DNA of 64,000 nucleotides from Ophiura sarsii (lineage: Eukaryota; Echinodermata; Ophiuroidea; Amphilepidida; Ophiuridae), in the NCBI GenBank assembly GCA_035610835.1, contig CM069458.1:29971449-30035448 (forward strand). The letters are read 5' to 3'. Below are positions 33,897-44,651 of the stretch, one piece after another. Position 1 is the first letter of the stretch. Every line of letters begins with the position of its first letter. The notes beneath the pieces were generated by a model. The model searched no databases. It was not told where the DNA came from and saw only the letters and a list, made by a program, of their open reading frames with translations. The position numbers were made by a program, and so were the translations under genes.

Positions 33897-34872
33897 TATA
33901 TAGACTCGGACAAACTGGCGTAAATTAAATTAAATTAATATTAAATTATATTACATCAATACGCATATTCACTGATATGTGATTGATGTAACACTCTTTG
34001 TGAAGATGTATAGACATCTACTTTACCCTGTTTTAAGTAACACCTAAACTCGAACCTATGAGTTCGATGGACAACAAGCACGTCTTTTCAAATCAATACT
34101 TAACGCATGTGAACGAGTCGAGTGACGTTTTACTCATGAATTTTGAGAAGTTGTTTCATGACGGTGCAAAAGATTACACAGGCTTTTGTGTTGCGATTTT
34201 TGCGATTTTAATCTGAGACGAGCATAGTTTCAATAGAAAGTACTCCCTTCGCCATCCATACCTTCATTATCTATGGTGTAAGGCTGGCACCTGCTAACCA
34301 TGGGCATTTGGTGAGAGAGAATGTGATATGCAAAAAGTGGAACATGCCAAGTTGCCTCAAATGGGTCTTTGGGAAACAAGTTGGTAACTTTAAAAAATAG
34401 GTTCTTGAATGAGAACTGTTTCAAAAAGCAGGGGACGTTTAGGTGTTTTGTTATTACAAATCCCCCCAAACTGTTTTCAAAAGATAATGTAGTCATTGGG
34501 TAACATTTAAAAAAAATGGAGTGTTGGTGAGAATGAAGCTGAAAATGGGGTCTCAACAGCCCATGTTAATGGTTTAAGTTAATAGCTTTTCCCAAGCTGC
34601 AGGCGTCTGCAGATGTCATAAAATGTTTCAAAAATGTCAAAATTATTGAATTTCATTACAATATTTGGAATCACCAAAAGAAATGCATTGAAATAAGTAC
34701 AAACATGCCTAGTATTGGTTCATTAATCCTTGAGATATATAGACATATATAGAAATTTGGGAAAGATTTCTGAAAAATCTGGTTTTTGTATATGGTAAAA
34801 CTGATAGCAGAGAGGGTTAAAATGCAATTCCACAATGATAGATACCATTTTGCTATAACACTTTTCACTTAC
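33897..34872. other. Intron 8: no gene seen
   Basis: AT-rich; the segment at 34640-34800 resembles 30360-30490 (AATAAGTACAAAAATGCCTAGTATT), a shared low-copy repeat. Nothing else is supported. Confidence 0.45.
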
Positions 34873-35163
34873 TCCAATAGCCATTTGACATATCGTCTTT
34901 CCAGTATTTTGTTTGATCAGCGATACTTCCACATATCCACATGCCTTCCTCCTCTAGATCGTCGCAGTTCAGCGCCAAGAATATCTTGCCACTATTGGCT
35001 ATCACTGTGGCGATGTCGTTATTCTCCGCTGCCGTGGTTGTAGCGAGAAGACCGCCTCCCAGGAGAGCGCACATGTCCTTCGCGCCGTACCATGTGCCGG
35101 TGAAATCCAGGTCGATGTAGAGACAGCGGCCTGACCATACTTCCCACGAGGCAGGGCAAGCGG
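34873..35163 (-). CDS. Exon 8: C-type lectin domain 2, N-terminal half
   Basis: Phase 1-1. It opens ACPASWEVWSGRCLYIDLD, followed by the helix GAKDMCALLGGGLLATTTAA, a standard CTLD start, and ends DDMSNGYW before donor A|GTAAGT. Acceptor CTCACAG. It is parallel in length and split point to exon 6, which suggests the two lectin domains arose by duplication of a two-exon cassette. Confidence 0.9.
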
Positions 35164-35413
35164 CTGTGAGGTATTGAGAATGAGTGGAAAAGTATTGGAG
35201 ATTGAATCATTATACCTCAGGAATTTTATTTTCTTCATGCATCTCAATTCAATAGGTCACTATTTGTGTGATAACGTATCCCCGATGAAGTGATACCTAC
35301 ACTCTTAAAAAACAGGGTCAAATTGACTAAGGACGAGATTCAATGCACCCAACCTAAAACAACGGGGTTAAATGTTTACCACTGACTCTATTCATGTGCT
35401 ATAATATGGTATA

Positions 35414-36081
35414 CCGGGTGGTTCAAAAAAATGTTGACCCAAGTTCAAAGTAGTTTTTCAACCACATTTAAAGTTTCAGAGAATTTGCGTTTACTTTGTC
35501 TTAATCAGCAGTTAAGTTTTGAAATTATCCTGAAAAGATGGCACGTTTAGCTTCATTGGTTCTTCAGATATGGTTCATTACAGAAAACATGTACAAAACT
35601 GACTTGTCCACGGGAGCGTCATTTAGTTTGTGTCTTAAACAAAACAGCATGCTCTAGTTTCAGAGTTGAAAAGCCCGCCCTGACAAAGTATCCTAATCTC
35701 TATGCTTATGTGCCATTCACATTCAAGAAAGAAACGTAGATACGTATTAGGTAGGTAATGCCAAGCACCAGACAGATGTTTGAGATGTCTCCTTTTTTTC
35801 TTTTTCTCCTATTTTTACAATTTGTGACCAATCATGTGTAAGTCCACTTTGTGCATTCCATCTCTACTAAAGGACGCTCCCGTGGCCAAGGCAGTTTTGT
35901 GCATGCTTTCTGTAATGAACCATATCTGGAAACCAACCAAGATAAATGCACCATTTCATCAGGATAATTTCAAAACTTACTGCTGATCAAGACTAATAAA
36001 CAGAAATTCTCTGAAACTTTAATTGTGGTTGAAAAATTACCTTGAACTTGGGTCAACTTTTTTTTGTTTTGAACCACCCGG
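35414..36081. mobile_element. Foldback MITE with CCGGGTGGTTCAAAA termini
   Basis: CCGGGTGGTTCAAAA at the left, TTTTGAACCACCCGG at the right, with TA at 35412-35413 and 36082-36083. Long arms (about 230 bp) include GACGCTCCCGTGG and its complement. The ends are related to the larger element at 46335-48560. Confidence 0.87.
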
Positions 36082-36083
36082 TA

Positions 36084-37891
36084 TGCCATGAATACCATCC
36101 AAATATACATTGTCACCATTCCCTACTACCTACCTCTCCCCATAAAGTGGCACCATGGGGAGCCCTACCCCGATTAACTCCTCTATCAACCACATGTTTA
36201 CACACAATGGCCTCAAGGAACCTAATATTCCACAATTTGAACAGTAACGGCCTCATAGGGCCTGATTGAACGAACACCTTAAAAATGAACACCAACTAGA
36301 AGTGTTCATCACAGACGAACTGGTCATACACCTGCTCATTAGGGGATAGACTGTACAGAGATAAGATGGAGGAATTCTAACCTTGTGAAATTCCAAAGAG
36401 AACTGGATGAGGCTAGCAACCCACAGTGGGAGCATGCCAAAGAGCACAGTGGAAAACTGCAAAGTCTTAGCTTTAAAATGCTTTTTAATTGAGTCAAATC
36501 GGATATTCAGTTTTGATGTTATGGTCACTTTAATTGACGGAATTTCGAAAATCGGAGGCGTTTTGTATTCGTTTGTGTGTAGAAAACGCTCACCCTGTGC
36601 TTTTTAGCAAATTCAGTTAAAATTATATATAAATTAAACAATTGTAATTTTCTATAATTTTTTTGGTAATAATATTAAATTAATCCATTGCGCATAATTA
36701 TTTATCAAATTTTTAAGTTAACGCCATTTCTTATGTATTTCTTTATTTTTTCTCACCCGGCTATATTTAAGCTCCTCATCTTTAAAATCGCGATAAAAAT
36801 CCTAATTTACATGCGATTTTCATCAAAATGGACTCAAAATGTGTCTAAATTCAAGCTTTACAATATATGAACAATTATTTTCATCTCATATGTCAATTTA
36901 TAATTTTATAAGCAATTTTAATATTTTTGTATACGTTTCGCTTGATATCTCAAAACAAGGAAACGCGCAAACGTGCGAAACCGTAACAAACGTAACTCAA
37001 AAACGAAATATCGTGTGACCGTGGAAATTGGCACAAATGTTGAGCATACAGAGGCCTACAAAACTATGAAGAGTTTTTTTTAAAACGACCTTGCGTTTTT
37101 AAATGGCGCTGCGAAATACCCTGATTGGACGCTTCCCGGTTACCATGGCAACCGCGAAAAAAATCCGGCTTCATGGTTTTGTGCGTATTGTCCATACGCA
37201 CCCATTCCCTAAATATGGTAGTTATGCGACATTTTGTTATTGAGTTCTGTTCGTTACGCTGTTTAGCCAATCAGAGGCCCTGCATGGTTACCATGGCAAC
37301 CCGACCAAAACAAAACATGTTTTTTAAAACTAGGGGTCATGCTTGACATTTTGGTATATTACATGTCTTAGTTGAAGTCCGGGAAAGTGGTGAAATTCAA
37401 GATCAAAAATTTGCTCATTGATACCCATACCCCCCCCTTAAGAGAACAACGTATTTAAGCAATGGGCTCAAAGAACTACTGGAACTCCACAATTTCACAC
37501 ATTCATTGCAACACATGAAATATTCAACACATGAAATATTTTGAGGTGTTACCCTTCTCTCCCCCTCCCCCTTCCATAAAAGTCCTAACAAAGTTTATAA
37601 AAAGACCAACAAATGCTGTTTGTGAGCGAAGCCCTGGTTTTGTATACTTCTTTTTGTTTAAAAAGGTAAAAATGTTGGTAAAAATGTCCACTTTTGCCAA
37701 ATTTCCCTCCCCCCCCCCCCCCCAAAAAAAAGGCCACATTTTTGGAAAAACTTCCACTTTTGACAAAATCCACCTCCTAAAATAAATATTGGTTACGGGC
37801 CTGCCTCACAACCCCATCTCCCCTACCAACCTAATTCCCCTCTCAACCCCTTACCCCTCCCAACTCCCCTCCTCTTCCCATGCCAACTTAC
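36084..37891. other. Intron 7: no gene; two X-box-like palindromes
   Basis: Mostly unique AT-rich sequence. GTTACCATGGCAAC occurs at 37139-37152 and 37287-37300, each near a CCAAT/ATTGG motif. A C-run lies at about 37712-37723. No coding frame is supported. Confidence 0.45.
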
Positions 37892-38038
37892 CATCCACCG
37901 TTTCTCTCTCACAAGTGAGTACCATATTATGGAACACACCACAAATATGGTCCTCCCACAAGCCATTGGAATTCATATACATGCAGTCAGATTCCCCAGC
38001 AAATTCTCCGATGTTGTCAGGTTCATACCCTTCCCATG
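37892..38038 (-). CDS. Exon 7: C-type lectin domain 1, C-terminal half
   Basis: Phase 1-1. It reads AWEGYEPDN, then GESDCMYMNSNGLWEDHIC and ends NMVLTCE, the usual CTLD finish. EPD and WED sit where EPN/QPD and WND calcium-ligand motifs are found in sugar-binding CTLDs, so calcium and ligand binding is plausible for this domain. Acceptor GTATAG, donor G|GTAAGT. Confidence 0.9.
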
Positions 38039-38335
38039 CTATACGAGAATAACAAAAATCAAACATAGTAGGGTAAACCAATAATAAACTGCATACACTA
38101 ACGACCTCCTACCCTAAGATGACCATAACAAATCTGGTTAGGTCTATATTATATAGTAACCTAACCAATCTATTTGCCCTTTGGCTATTCTATTTGAAAT
38201 GGACATTAAATTTGGTTCAGGATAATGTTTGACTCTATAAATGTTCACAAATCTATCCTTATTGGAAACCACAAAATGGTTCTGTATCAACCAAAAATGG
38301 TTCTGTATCATGTTTGGGGAACTATTTTGGTTCTA

Positions 38336-38607
38336 TAACCCTAACTGTACTACATCATACGGCAACTGGGCGGAAAACATGTTTTTATAACCCGGCGTGT
38401 TTTTATAACCCGCCGGACCCAGGCTATATAACGAGGCGAATATACTCGCCTCGTGTCGACTGACAGACGTGGTGTAGTGGCTAGGATCTGGGCCCGGGTA
38501 CTGGAGGTCCGTGGTTCAAATCCCGGGGGTGTCGGGTGACCTTTCTGGTGAATTTTGGGGGTGGGAAAATAAATCTGTTGCTGTGTGGTGAAATAGAGTT
38601 AGGGTTA
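38336..38607 (+). mobile_element. tRNA-like TIR unit, type a
   Basis: Begins TAACCCTAAC and ends GTTAGGGTTA. Inside, in order: TTTTTATAACCCG in two direct copies, a TATA-like CTATATAA (38424-38431), a 9-bp perfect hairpin (38431-38454), the tRNA-like core (38462-38534), and a TTTT run. It is inserted in a GGTTCT-rich MITE: joining the flanks with one TA gives GGTTCTATAAAGAACC, as in the related repeat at 4054. Confidence 0.8.
38462..38534 (+). pseudogene. tRNA-like core, Glu-type D arm
   Basis: 73 nt. GTGGTGTAGTGGCTAGGAT resembles the D arm/A box of tRNA-Glu, and GGTTCAAATCCC is a good B box. The acceptor ends pair at 5 of 7 positions (GACAGAC with GGGTGTC). The anticodon stem does not pair, so a working tRNA is unlikely; Pol III promoter function is possible. 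Confidence 0.6.
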
Positions 38608-39545
38608 AAGAACCTTTAAGGGTTCTCCTGGCAAGACAACCTTAGAACCATTTTTTCTAAGAGTGCAACCCCTACCCTTATCTTTTCTAAGCCTCATCCT
38701 CCAAATTCCAGTGAAATTTTGAGCAAATTTGAAGTTGATAATGAAGTTGGTAGGGTTGGTAAATGCAACTCGGTATAGCAACTAATTTCACCTTTGCTCT
38801 ATTTTTTTATTAGGCAAAAAAAAAAGTTATTTTATTGTCCTCATCTGACCGACCCTAATTTTGGAAACTGAAAAAAACTCTTTGTTTTGCTTTTACTGTT
38901 CAAATGAATACCAACCCTAATTTTGGAAATTCCAGAACAAGTTTTTTTTTTTCCAGAATTTTGCTTCCTGGAAATACGCTAACATATATATATTTGTAAT
39001 GGTTTCTTTAGTCTTTTAATCTGTTTTTGAAACATGACTGAAGTGAACTATTTCAAAGTTAATTATGCATCTTTTGAATGTGATTTATAAAAAATAAATA
39101 AAACAATTCCCGACTGACCCACCCAACTTCTGAAAGTAATCTATGGACAATCAAACAATTTATTTGTTTTGGCCTTAGGATGTTGTCAACATCTGACAAC
39201 TCATCCAACAGTGGTACTAGTAGTAGGTGGTTTCTCTGATTTACTTGTGGTTGGAGAAGTGAATCCTTTGTTCCATTGTGATCAAAAAAAGATTCTTCAT
39301 CCAAGTAGCCTAGCAGTTTGACCATCCAGGACCTGAGCAACCCATTTGGCATTATGACCTAATCAGAAATGTGCAGTATTTAAGTATTTGTCATTTTTAA
39401 ACCCTTTAAAATGCTCAGTTGGTATTGGTCAAGTACCCTTAACCCATGTGGCTACCTCATGATAGTCTCTATTATATAACACATACAAATATTTCTATCA
39501 TTTGATTGGGGAAAAAGTTCCCATAAAAAGTACTATTTCCTTGCT
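38608..39545. other. Intron 6, right end of GGTTCT repeat; no gene
   Basis: The rest of the GGTTCT-rich MITE (to about 38668, ending CTAAGAGTG) is followed by AT-rich intron. A CR-like or transposon frame was not found. Confidence 0.4.
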
Positions 39546-39549
39546 CTAT

Positions 39550-39695
39550 ATTCAGGAAATGGGGCAAAATAGGTCCCCTCGGTAACTGGAGACCGTGGGC
39601 CTACTATTTTCCCTCGACCTTCGTTCTCTGGAAAATAGTAGGCCCACGGTCTCCAGTCACCGACAGGACCTATTTTGCACCATTTCCCTCATGAA
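39550..39695. mobile_element. Short perfect-type palindromic MITE
   Basis: AATGGGGCAAAATAGGTCC, GGAGACCGTGGGCCTACTAT in the left arm recur inverted in the right arm (ATAGTAGGCCCACGGTCTCC, GGACCTATTTTGC). The arms are about 60 bp with a spacer of about 20 bp. Confidence 0.82.
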
Positions 39696-40386
39696 CAGTA
39701 AATATTTGTATACTATGTCCTGAAACACAGTTTCTTAACTTTGCTATCTTCAGTAGATAGCGACATTTAAGGCATAATGACTGTCGAAAAAAAACACTTA
39801 AAGGTTAATTCAAAATGGCCAAGAAATGTTGAGGAAAGCCTATACATCTATATTATAATATTACATATAATGAGCAATTACTGAAATAAAATTTTCTGTA
39901 GATCCCACACCACAAAATAACTAGTGCCCATCCCCATCAATGTTTTTAATTTATAATAGACCACTCCTTTAACCATTAATTTGAATGTACAGAAAATATA
40001 TATAGTGCTCTTGATATGAAAGAAATTTGTGTTATATGTGATTTGTAGACTTTACCCCACCAAATAACCCAGGTGTTTTCTCTGATAATAAGATTTTACA
40101 CAACTTTTCTTTAACATCTCTTCAGAACAAATGCACCAAAAATAGCTAGCAAACAGCGATTTGGAGTGTGGACTAATCTTTGATGTCCAGGCACAGGAAA
40201 AAATGCAGTCAACCCCCCACAAATGTGTGTGTTTTTATAGAAGACATCAGTGTCTTCTAAGAAAACAATGATTTAAACAAACCAGTGGCTAGGTAGCTGA
40301 GAAATTCGGACTTCAATAATGATCTCTTAAACACATAAAGCATTATTTGGTGGTATGCAAATCATACCCCAAGCAACATAACTTAC

Positions 40387-40680
40387 CCCAATACCCCGAC
40401 AGGGACGTCATTGTATAGTACCATGGCACTTCTTTCTCGCACACCCAATACCCCTCGCTCACAACATCATTGCAACACACTGGCATCTGGTTCAATCCAG
40501 ATCTGGATAGCTTACGGACCATGAATTGGTTCTCGGTGTCGCTGTAGATAACGTTTACGCTTCCGCCAAGAGATGCGCAGTACTCCTGCGCATCCTCGTG
40601 GGATCCAGTGAAGGAACCATGGTCATAGGTACACTTGCATTCGGTGACTGTCCATCCTGTTGGACAGCGGCCATCAGCGT
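40387..40680 (-). CDS. Exon 6: C-type lectin domain 1, N-terminal half
   Basis: Phase 1-1, 98 residues, acceptor TTTCTAG, donor G|GTAAGT. The opening CPTGWTVTECKCTYDHGSFT and the helix SHEDAQEYCASLGGSVNVIY are the long-form CTLD start (C-P-x-G-W, then A-x-x-x-C-x-x-x-G-G). It ends ...SGYWG before the loop region, where CTLD genes are often split. Exon 7 supplies the second half. Confidence 0.9.
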
Positions 40681-41270
40681 CTAGAAAGAAGAACAAATGT
40701 TTTCTTCAATTATAGGCACCTATCTGTCTTGAAACATCGGGAGGGGCACATTTCAGCCCTTTTATGGCAAAAGAATGTATCTTAGGCCTATATGTAGTTT
40801 CTAACAGTATACTTCCTTTTAACTTGATCAAAGTTAGCTTTTTTTCTCCATAAATCATGTAGTGGTAAAAGGCAGTATATTACTTTTATTGTCTTTACAA
40901 GTTGCAACCTTTTCCTAAGTGAGGATTATTGAACCAAGTTAACACAATCCATGTTAAAAGGAAGTATATCATTAGGAAAGTACATATAAGATACATCCTT
41001 TTGCCATAAAAGGGCTGATTTGGACACAATTGTCAAAACAGGGGCTGAAAGAACAATGAATAAATAATGTTACTAGAATTGGAAGGGGTGTCCCGTTTCC
41101 CCTATCCCCTCTGGTATTGTGTAAGCACATTATCCCTATAGATCTATTCAATTATAGATCCCTGACTAAACTACTACGTCTATCCATGACCAGAAAACGC
41201 TATAAGCCAAATGTCATCAATGGATTGATTGCATAGCCTACTTCCATGCTCAGGCCAATTACACAGTGAC
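40681..41270. other. Intron 5, left part: weak palindrome, no gene
   Basis: AGTATACTTCCTTTTAAC (40807) and GTTAAAAGGAAGTATATC (40950), with AAGAATGTATCTTAGGCCTA-like ends, indicate a diverged foldback element over about 40745-41030. No coding frame. Confidence 0.5.
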
Positions 41271-41274
41271 TAGA

Positions 41275-41680
41275 TTACAATTAAAATTGGCCTCAAATGT
41301 CTATTTTCAAACCAAAATATACTAATTTCAGGCAATTTTGACATCAAAAGCCAAAATGTCATGGGGGGGGGGGGGGGCAAGTGCAATTGGGAGGGGGGCA
41401 AGTACAAGGAGGGAGCAAGGATAGTGACTGGGAAGACCCCCCCCCCCCCCCCCCCCCTGTGGACTGCCACCACTACTGATAATTGGCCTCAAATGTCTAC
41501 TTTTAAACCAAATTAAGCTAATTTCAGGCAATTTTGACATTAAAAGCCAAAATGTCATGGGGGGGGGGGGGGAGGGGGGGGGGCAAGTGCAATGGGGGGC
41601 AAGGATAGTGACTGGGAGGAACCCCCTCCCCCTCCCCCCTGTGGACTGCCACCACCACTGATAATAGTATTCCTATTTTG
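41275..41680. repeat. Two tandem copies of a G-rich repeat
   Basis: AATTGGCCTCAAATGTCTA through GCCAAAATGTCATGGGGGGG and TGTGGACTGCCACCAC occurs twice (about 41284-41477 and 41480-41668), differing mainly in G/C run length. Confidence 0.85.
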
Positions 41681-41832
41681 GATATATGGATGATGCCAAT
41701 AGTAATAGTGCAGTAAGCGGCAAAATGGTTCACTTCTGGGGACATTTGGTAAGAATAAAAAGTTTGGGTTTCTAATTGTTGTTGGCTGTCAATTAAGTTG
41801 CTCAAACAATATTTTGTATATGGCCTGTTATA

Positions 41833-42064
41833 CACTGAGCCAAAAAAGAAACTTATAAAAAAAGAAACCTATATTTTTTTTTAAAAGATCACAAAATTAA
41901 ATTCTGCGCATGAATATGTACCAAATTTGGATACAATATTACTGCAATGTATCGCTTCAAATGGCAGTCAATAACCAATTGTTTGCTTCAATGACACAAG
42001 AGAAATGCGCACTGACCCTATGGTGATCTGTTAAAATTGTATAAGTTTCTTTTTTGGCTCAGTG
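41833..42064. mobile_element. MITE with CACTGAGCCAAAAAAGAAAC termini
   Basis: TIR CACTGAGCCAAAAAAGAAAC and GTTTCTTTTTTGGCTCAGTG (with TATAAG inside), TA on both sides (41831-41832, 42065-42066). It lies only 25 bp from exon 5. Confidence 0.87.
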
Positions 42065-42089
42065 TATATACAATACTATCTATACATAC

Positions 42090-42233
42090 TAGGGTGTGTG
42101 CAAATGTTTCCAACATATCCAGGATCACAGGTGCAAATGCATGTTTCAGGATCCAGCGTTCCATGTCCCCCGCATTCTGGGGGACCAGTGAATACACACT
42201 CACAGTCCGCTCTTTCCGTATTGCAACTGGAAT
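42090..42233 (-). CDS. Exon 5: EGF-like module
   Basis: A phase 1-1 exon of 48 residues with eight Cys. DSSCNTERADCECVF leads into CGGHGTLDPETCICTC and DPGYVGNIC, the usual EGF ending C-x-C-x-x-G-Y-x-G-x-x-C. Acceptor CTACAG, donor A|GTATGT. It links the CAP part to the first lectin domain. Confidence 0.87.
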
Positions 42234-42299
42234 CTGTAGGGGCAAGTAAAGGTTGGAGAAAGTTGTTGATGTAAGGCCAACAACAAAAAAAGGTTTGTC

Positions 42300-42540
42300 T
42301 CAGATGACCCGCGCGCATTAGCATTTTTTTTAGTGGGTTTTTTTTTCAATTTTTTTTTTTTTCCAATTTTTTTTCAATTTTTTTTTCAATTTTTTTTTTC
42401 TTTTCAATTTTCTCAAAAAAATCTTGCAAAATCCAACTTTTTGACCAAACAAATGACGATCAGGTCTAAATTGAAAAAGAAAAAGAAAAAAAAATCTGCA
42501 GACCGCATTAGATTTTCAGTCTCTCATGTCATCTGAGACA
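42300..42540. repeat. Palindromic T-rich element
   Basis: GGTTTGTCTCAGATGACCCG at 42292 and CTCATGTCATCTGAGACAAA at 42523 form inverted ends around long T-runs and a matching A-rich stretch; probably a small MITE. Confidence 0.65.
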
Positions 42541-42933
42541 AACCTTCTTAAATACATTGCTGACCCTGAATATTTTTTATTATTTTGAGGGAGAAAAACC
42601 AAAAATAAATATTTAAACAAATGTAAAAAATAAAATAAAAATTGAACAAAGTATTAACGTTTCTGACTGTTTGCTTTCATTTTCGGCTATTTTAAGTCCC
42701 CAAAAAAATCCCGACCGACCTACCCTATTTGTTTTTGTCATGTTAGGCCAATCAAACACCTTTTTTTTTAGGCCTAAGCATTACGTATATTATGTGAAAA
42801 ACCCAACTTCTGAAATATTTGAGGGCTCCCTCCATGAAGGATCTCTTAGTGCCCCTTTATAAGAGACAAATAGCTTTTGATGCAATGGCCTATTCCAGTT
42901 GAAAACCATACACCCCTATGGAAGACATTACCA

Positions 42934-43223
42934 TAACCCTAACGCTACTACGTCTCACAGTCACCTCACAGCCAGCACCACGTGGCTTGCGCGCGCACAA
43001 GTTCTATCTCCTGTAGCACTAAACTACGGGTATATATGGTCTCCGATTTCTTAGCCTGTGAAGCCCTCCCCCCGTGGCTGAGTGTTAGTATATCTCGCCT
43101 GTCACGCGGCCGACCCGGGTTCAACTCCCGGCGCCGGCGGACATAATTTTCCCCATTTTTTATTTAACCCCCTCCCCCTGTTCTTCGTTCCATCCCCACT
43201 GCCACGTTCTAGGGTTAGGGTTA
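42934..43223 (+). mobile_element. tRNA-like TIR unit, type b copy 1
   Basis: TAACCCTAAC to GTTAGGGTTA, 290 bp. Contains CTTGCGCGCGCACAAG, a stem CCTGTAG/CTACGGG (43010-43030), TATATAT (43031-43037), the tRNA-Asp-like core (43067-43141), and ATTTTTTATTT as a terminator. A second, nearly identical copy follows after 26 bp. Confidence 0.82.
43067..43141 (+). tRNA. tRNA-Asp(GTC)-like core, probably not a functional tRNA
   Basis: A-box TGGCTGAGTGTTAGTAT, anticodon loop CTGTCAC (anticodon GTC) in a stem with 4 of 5 pairs, and a perfect 5-bp T stem around TTCAACT (B box GGGTTCAACTCCC). The acceptor stem has about two mismatches and is C-rich. The resemblance to tRNA-Asp is clear; aminoacylation is doubtful. 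Confidence 0.45.
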
Positions 43224-43249
43224 ATACGACACCACACAGTGCATTTCAA

Positions 43250-43538
43250 TAACCCTAACGCTACTACGTCTCACAGTCACCTCACAGCCAGCACCACGTG
43301 GCTTGCGCGCGCACAAGTTCTATCTCCTGTAGCACTAAACTACGGGTATATATGGTCTCCGATTTCTTAGCCTGTGAAGCCCTCCCCCCGTGGCTGAGTG
43401 TTAGTATATCTCGCCTGTCACGCGGCCGACCCGGGTTCAACTCCCGGCGCCGGCGGACATAATTTTTCCCATTTTTTATTTAACCCCCTCCCCTGTTCTT
43501 CGTTCCATCCCCACTGCCACGTTCTAGGGTTAGGGTTA
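43250..43538 (+). mobile_element. tRNA-like TIR unit, type b copy 2
   Basis: Same as copy 1 apart from a few indels in the C-run and T-run; tRNA-Asp-like core at 43383-43457. The left flank of copy 1 (GAAGACATTACCA) and the right flank of copy 2 (ATCTTC) together rebuild the surrounding repeat (GAAGACATGACCTTAATCTTCC), so the pair sits at one TA site. Confidence 0.82.
43383..43457 (+). tRNA. tRNA-Asp(GTC)-like core, second copy
   Basis: Identical in the core to the copy at 43067-43141, including the CTGTCAC loop and B box. Confidence 0.45.
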
Positions 43539-43539
43539 A

Positions 43540-44432
43540 TCTTCGAACACAGGGAGTGTGAATTTTCAAATGTAGTCGCCCAATTTGAAATAAACACAGG
43601 GAGTGTGAATTTCAAATGTAGTCGCCCAATTTGAAATGAACACAGGGAGTGTGAATTTCAAATGTAGTCACCCAATTTGAAATGAACACAGGGAGTGTGA
43701 ATTTCAAATGTAGTCACCCAATTTGAAATGAACACAGGGAGTGTGAATTTCAAATGTAGTCGCCCAATTTGAAATGAACACAGGGAGTGTGAATTTCAAA
43801 TGTAGTCACCCAATTTGAAATGAACACAGGGAGTGTGAATTTCAAATGAAGTCACCCAATTTGAAATGAACACAGGGAGTGTGAATTTCAAATGTAGTCG
43901 CCCAATTTGAAATGAACACAGGGAGTGTGAATTTCAAATGAAGTCACCCAATTTGAAATGAACACAGGGAGTGTGAATTTCAAATGTAGTCGCCCAATTT
44001 GAAATGAACACAGGGAGTGTGAATTTCAAATGAAGTCGCCCAATTTGAATCTAAACTCCCTGTGTGGAAGATTAAGGTCATGTCTTCCATAGGGGGTGTA
44101 TGGATTTCAAATGAACACAGGGAGTGTGAATTTCAAATGTAGTCACCCAATTTGAAATGAACACAGGGAGTGTGAATTTCAAATGTAGTCGCCCAATTTG
44201 AAATGAACACAGGGAGTGTGAATTTCAAATGTAGTCACCCAATTTGAAATGAACACAGGGAGTGTGAATTTCAAATGAAGTCACCCAATTTGAAATGAAC
44301 ACAGGGAGTGTGAATTTCAAATGAAGTCACCCAATTTGAAATGAACACAGGGAGTGTGAATTTCAAATGTAGTCGCCCAATTTGAAATGAACACAGGGAG
44401 TGTGAATTTCAAATGAAGTCGCCCAATTTGAA
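43540..44432. repeat. 46-bp tandem satellite with two blocks
   Basis: Unit GAACACAGGGAGTGTGAATT + TCAAATGTAGTCRCCCAATT + TGAAAT, about 11 copies in 43546-44050 and about 7 in 44107-44432. Each block ends in the same spacer (CTAAACTCCCTGTGTGGAAG...GGTGTATGGATTTCAAATG; second spacer to about 44500). The unit and spacer are pieces of a dispersed repeat also seen at 42895, 49290, 50420 and 51410-51600. Confidence 0.92.
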
Positions 44433-44651
44433 TCTAAACTCCCTGTGTGGAAGATTAAGGTCATGTCTTCCATAGGGGGTGTATGGATTTCAAATGGAAT
44501 AGCCCAATGAATGCAAGATGAGAACTGCTCTCACCTAACCCCCAACTAGCCTGCTGCCCCAACACAATACCAAACTCCCATCCTTATGCTGATTACATAC
44601 GAAGGTTGCTTTACAATCCTGGACGTTCCCGATGATGTCATTTACATCATT

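Noticed and set aside
36042..36370. Small plus-strand coding frame near 36042-36269
   Set aside because: It spans a MITE end and unique intron, with no recognisable domain and no splice-phase partner.
43067..43141. Functional nuclear tRNA gene for Asp
   Set aside because: The core is tRNA-Asp-like, but the acceptor stem has mismatches and the whole sits in a repeated TIR unit; it is kept only as a tRNA-like core with low confidence.
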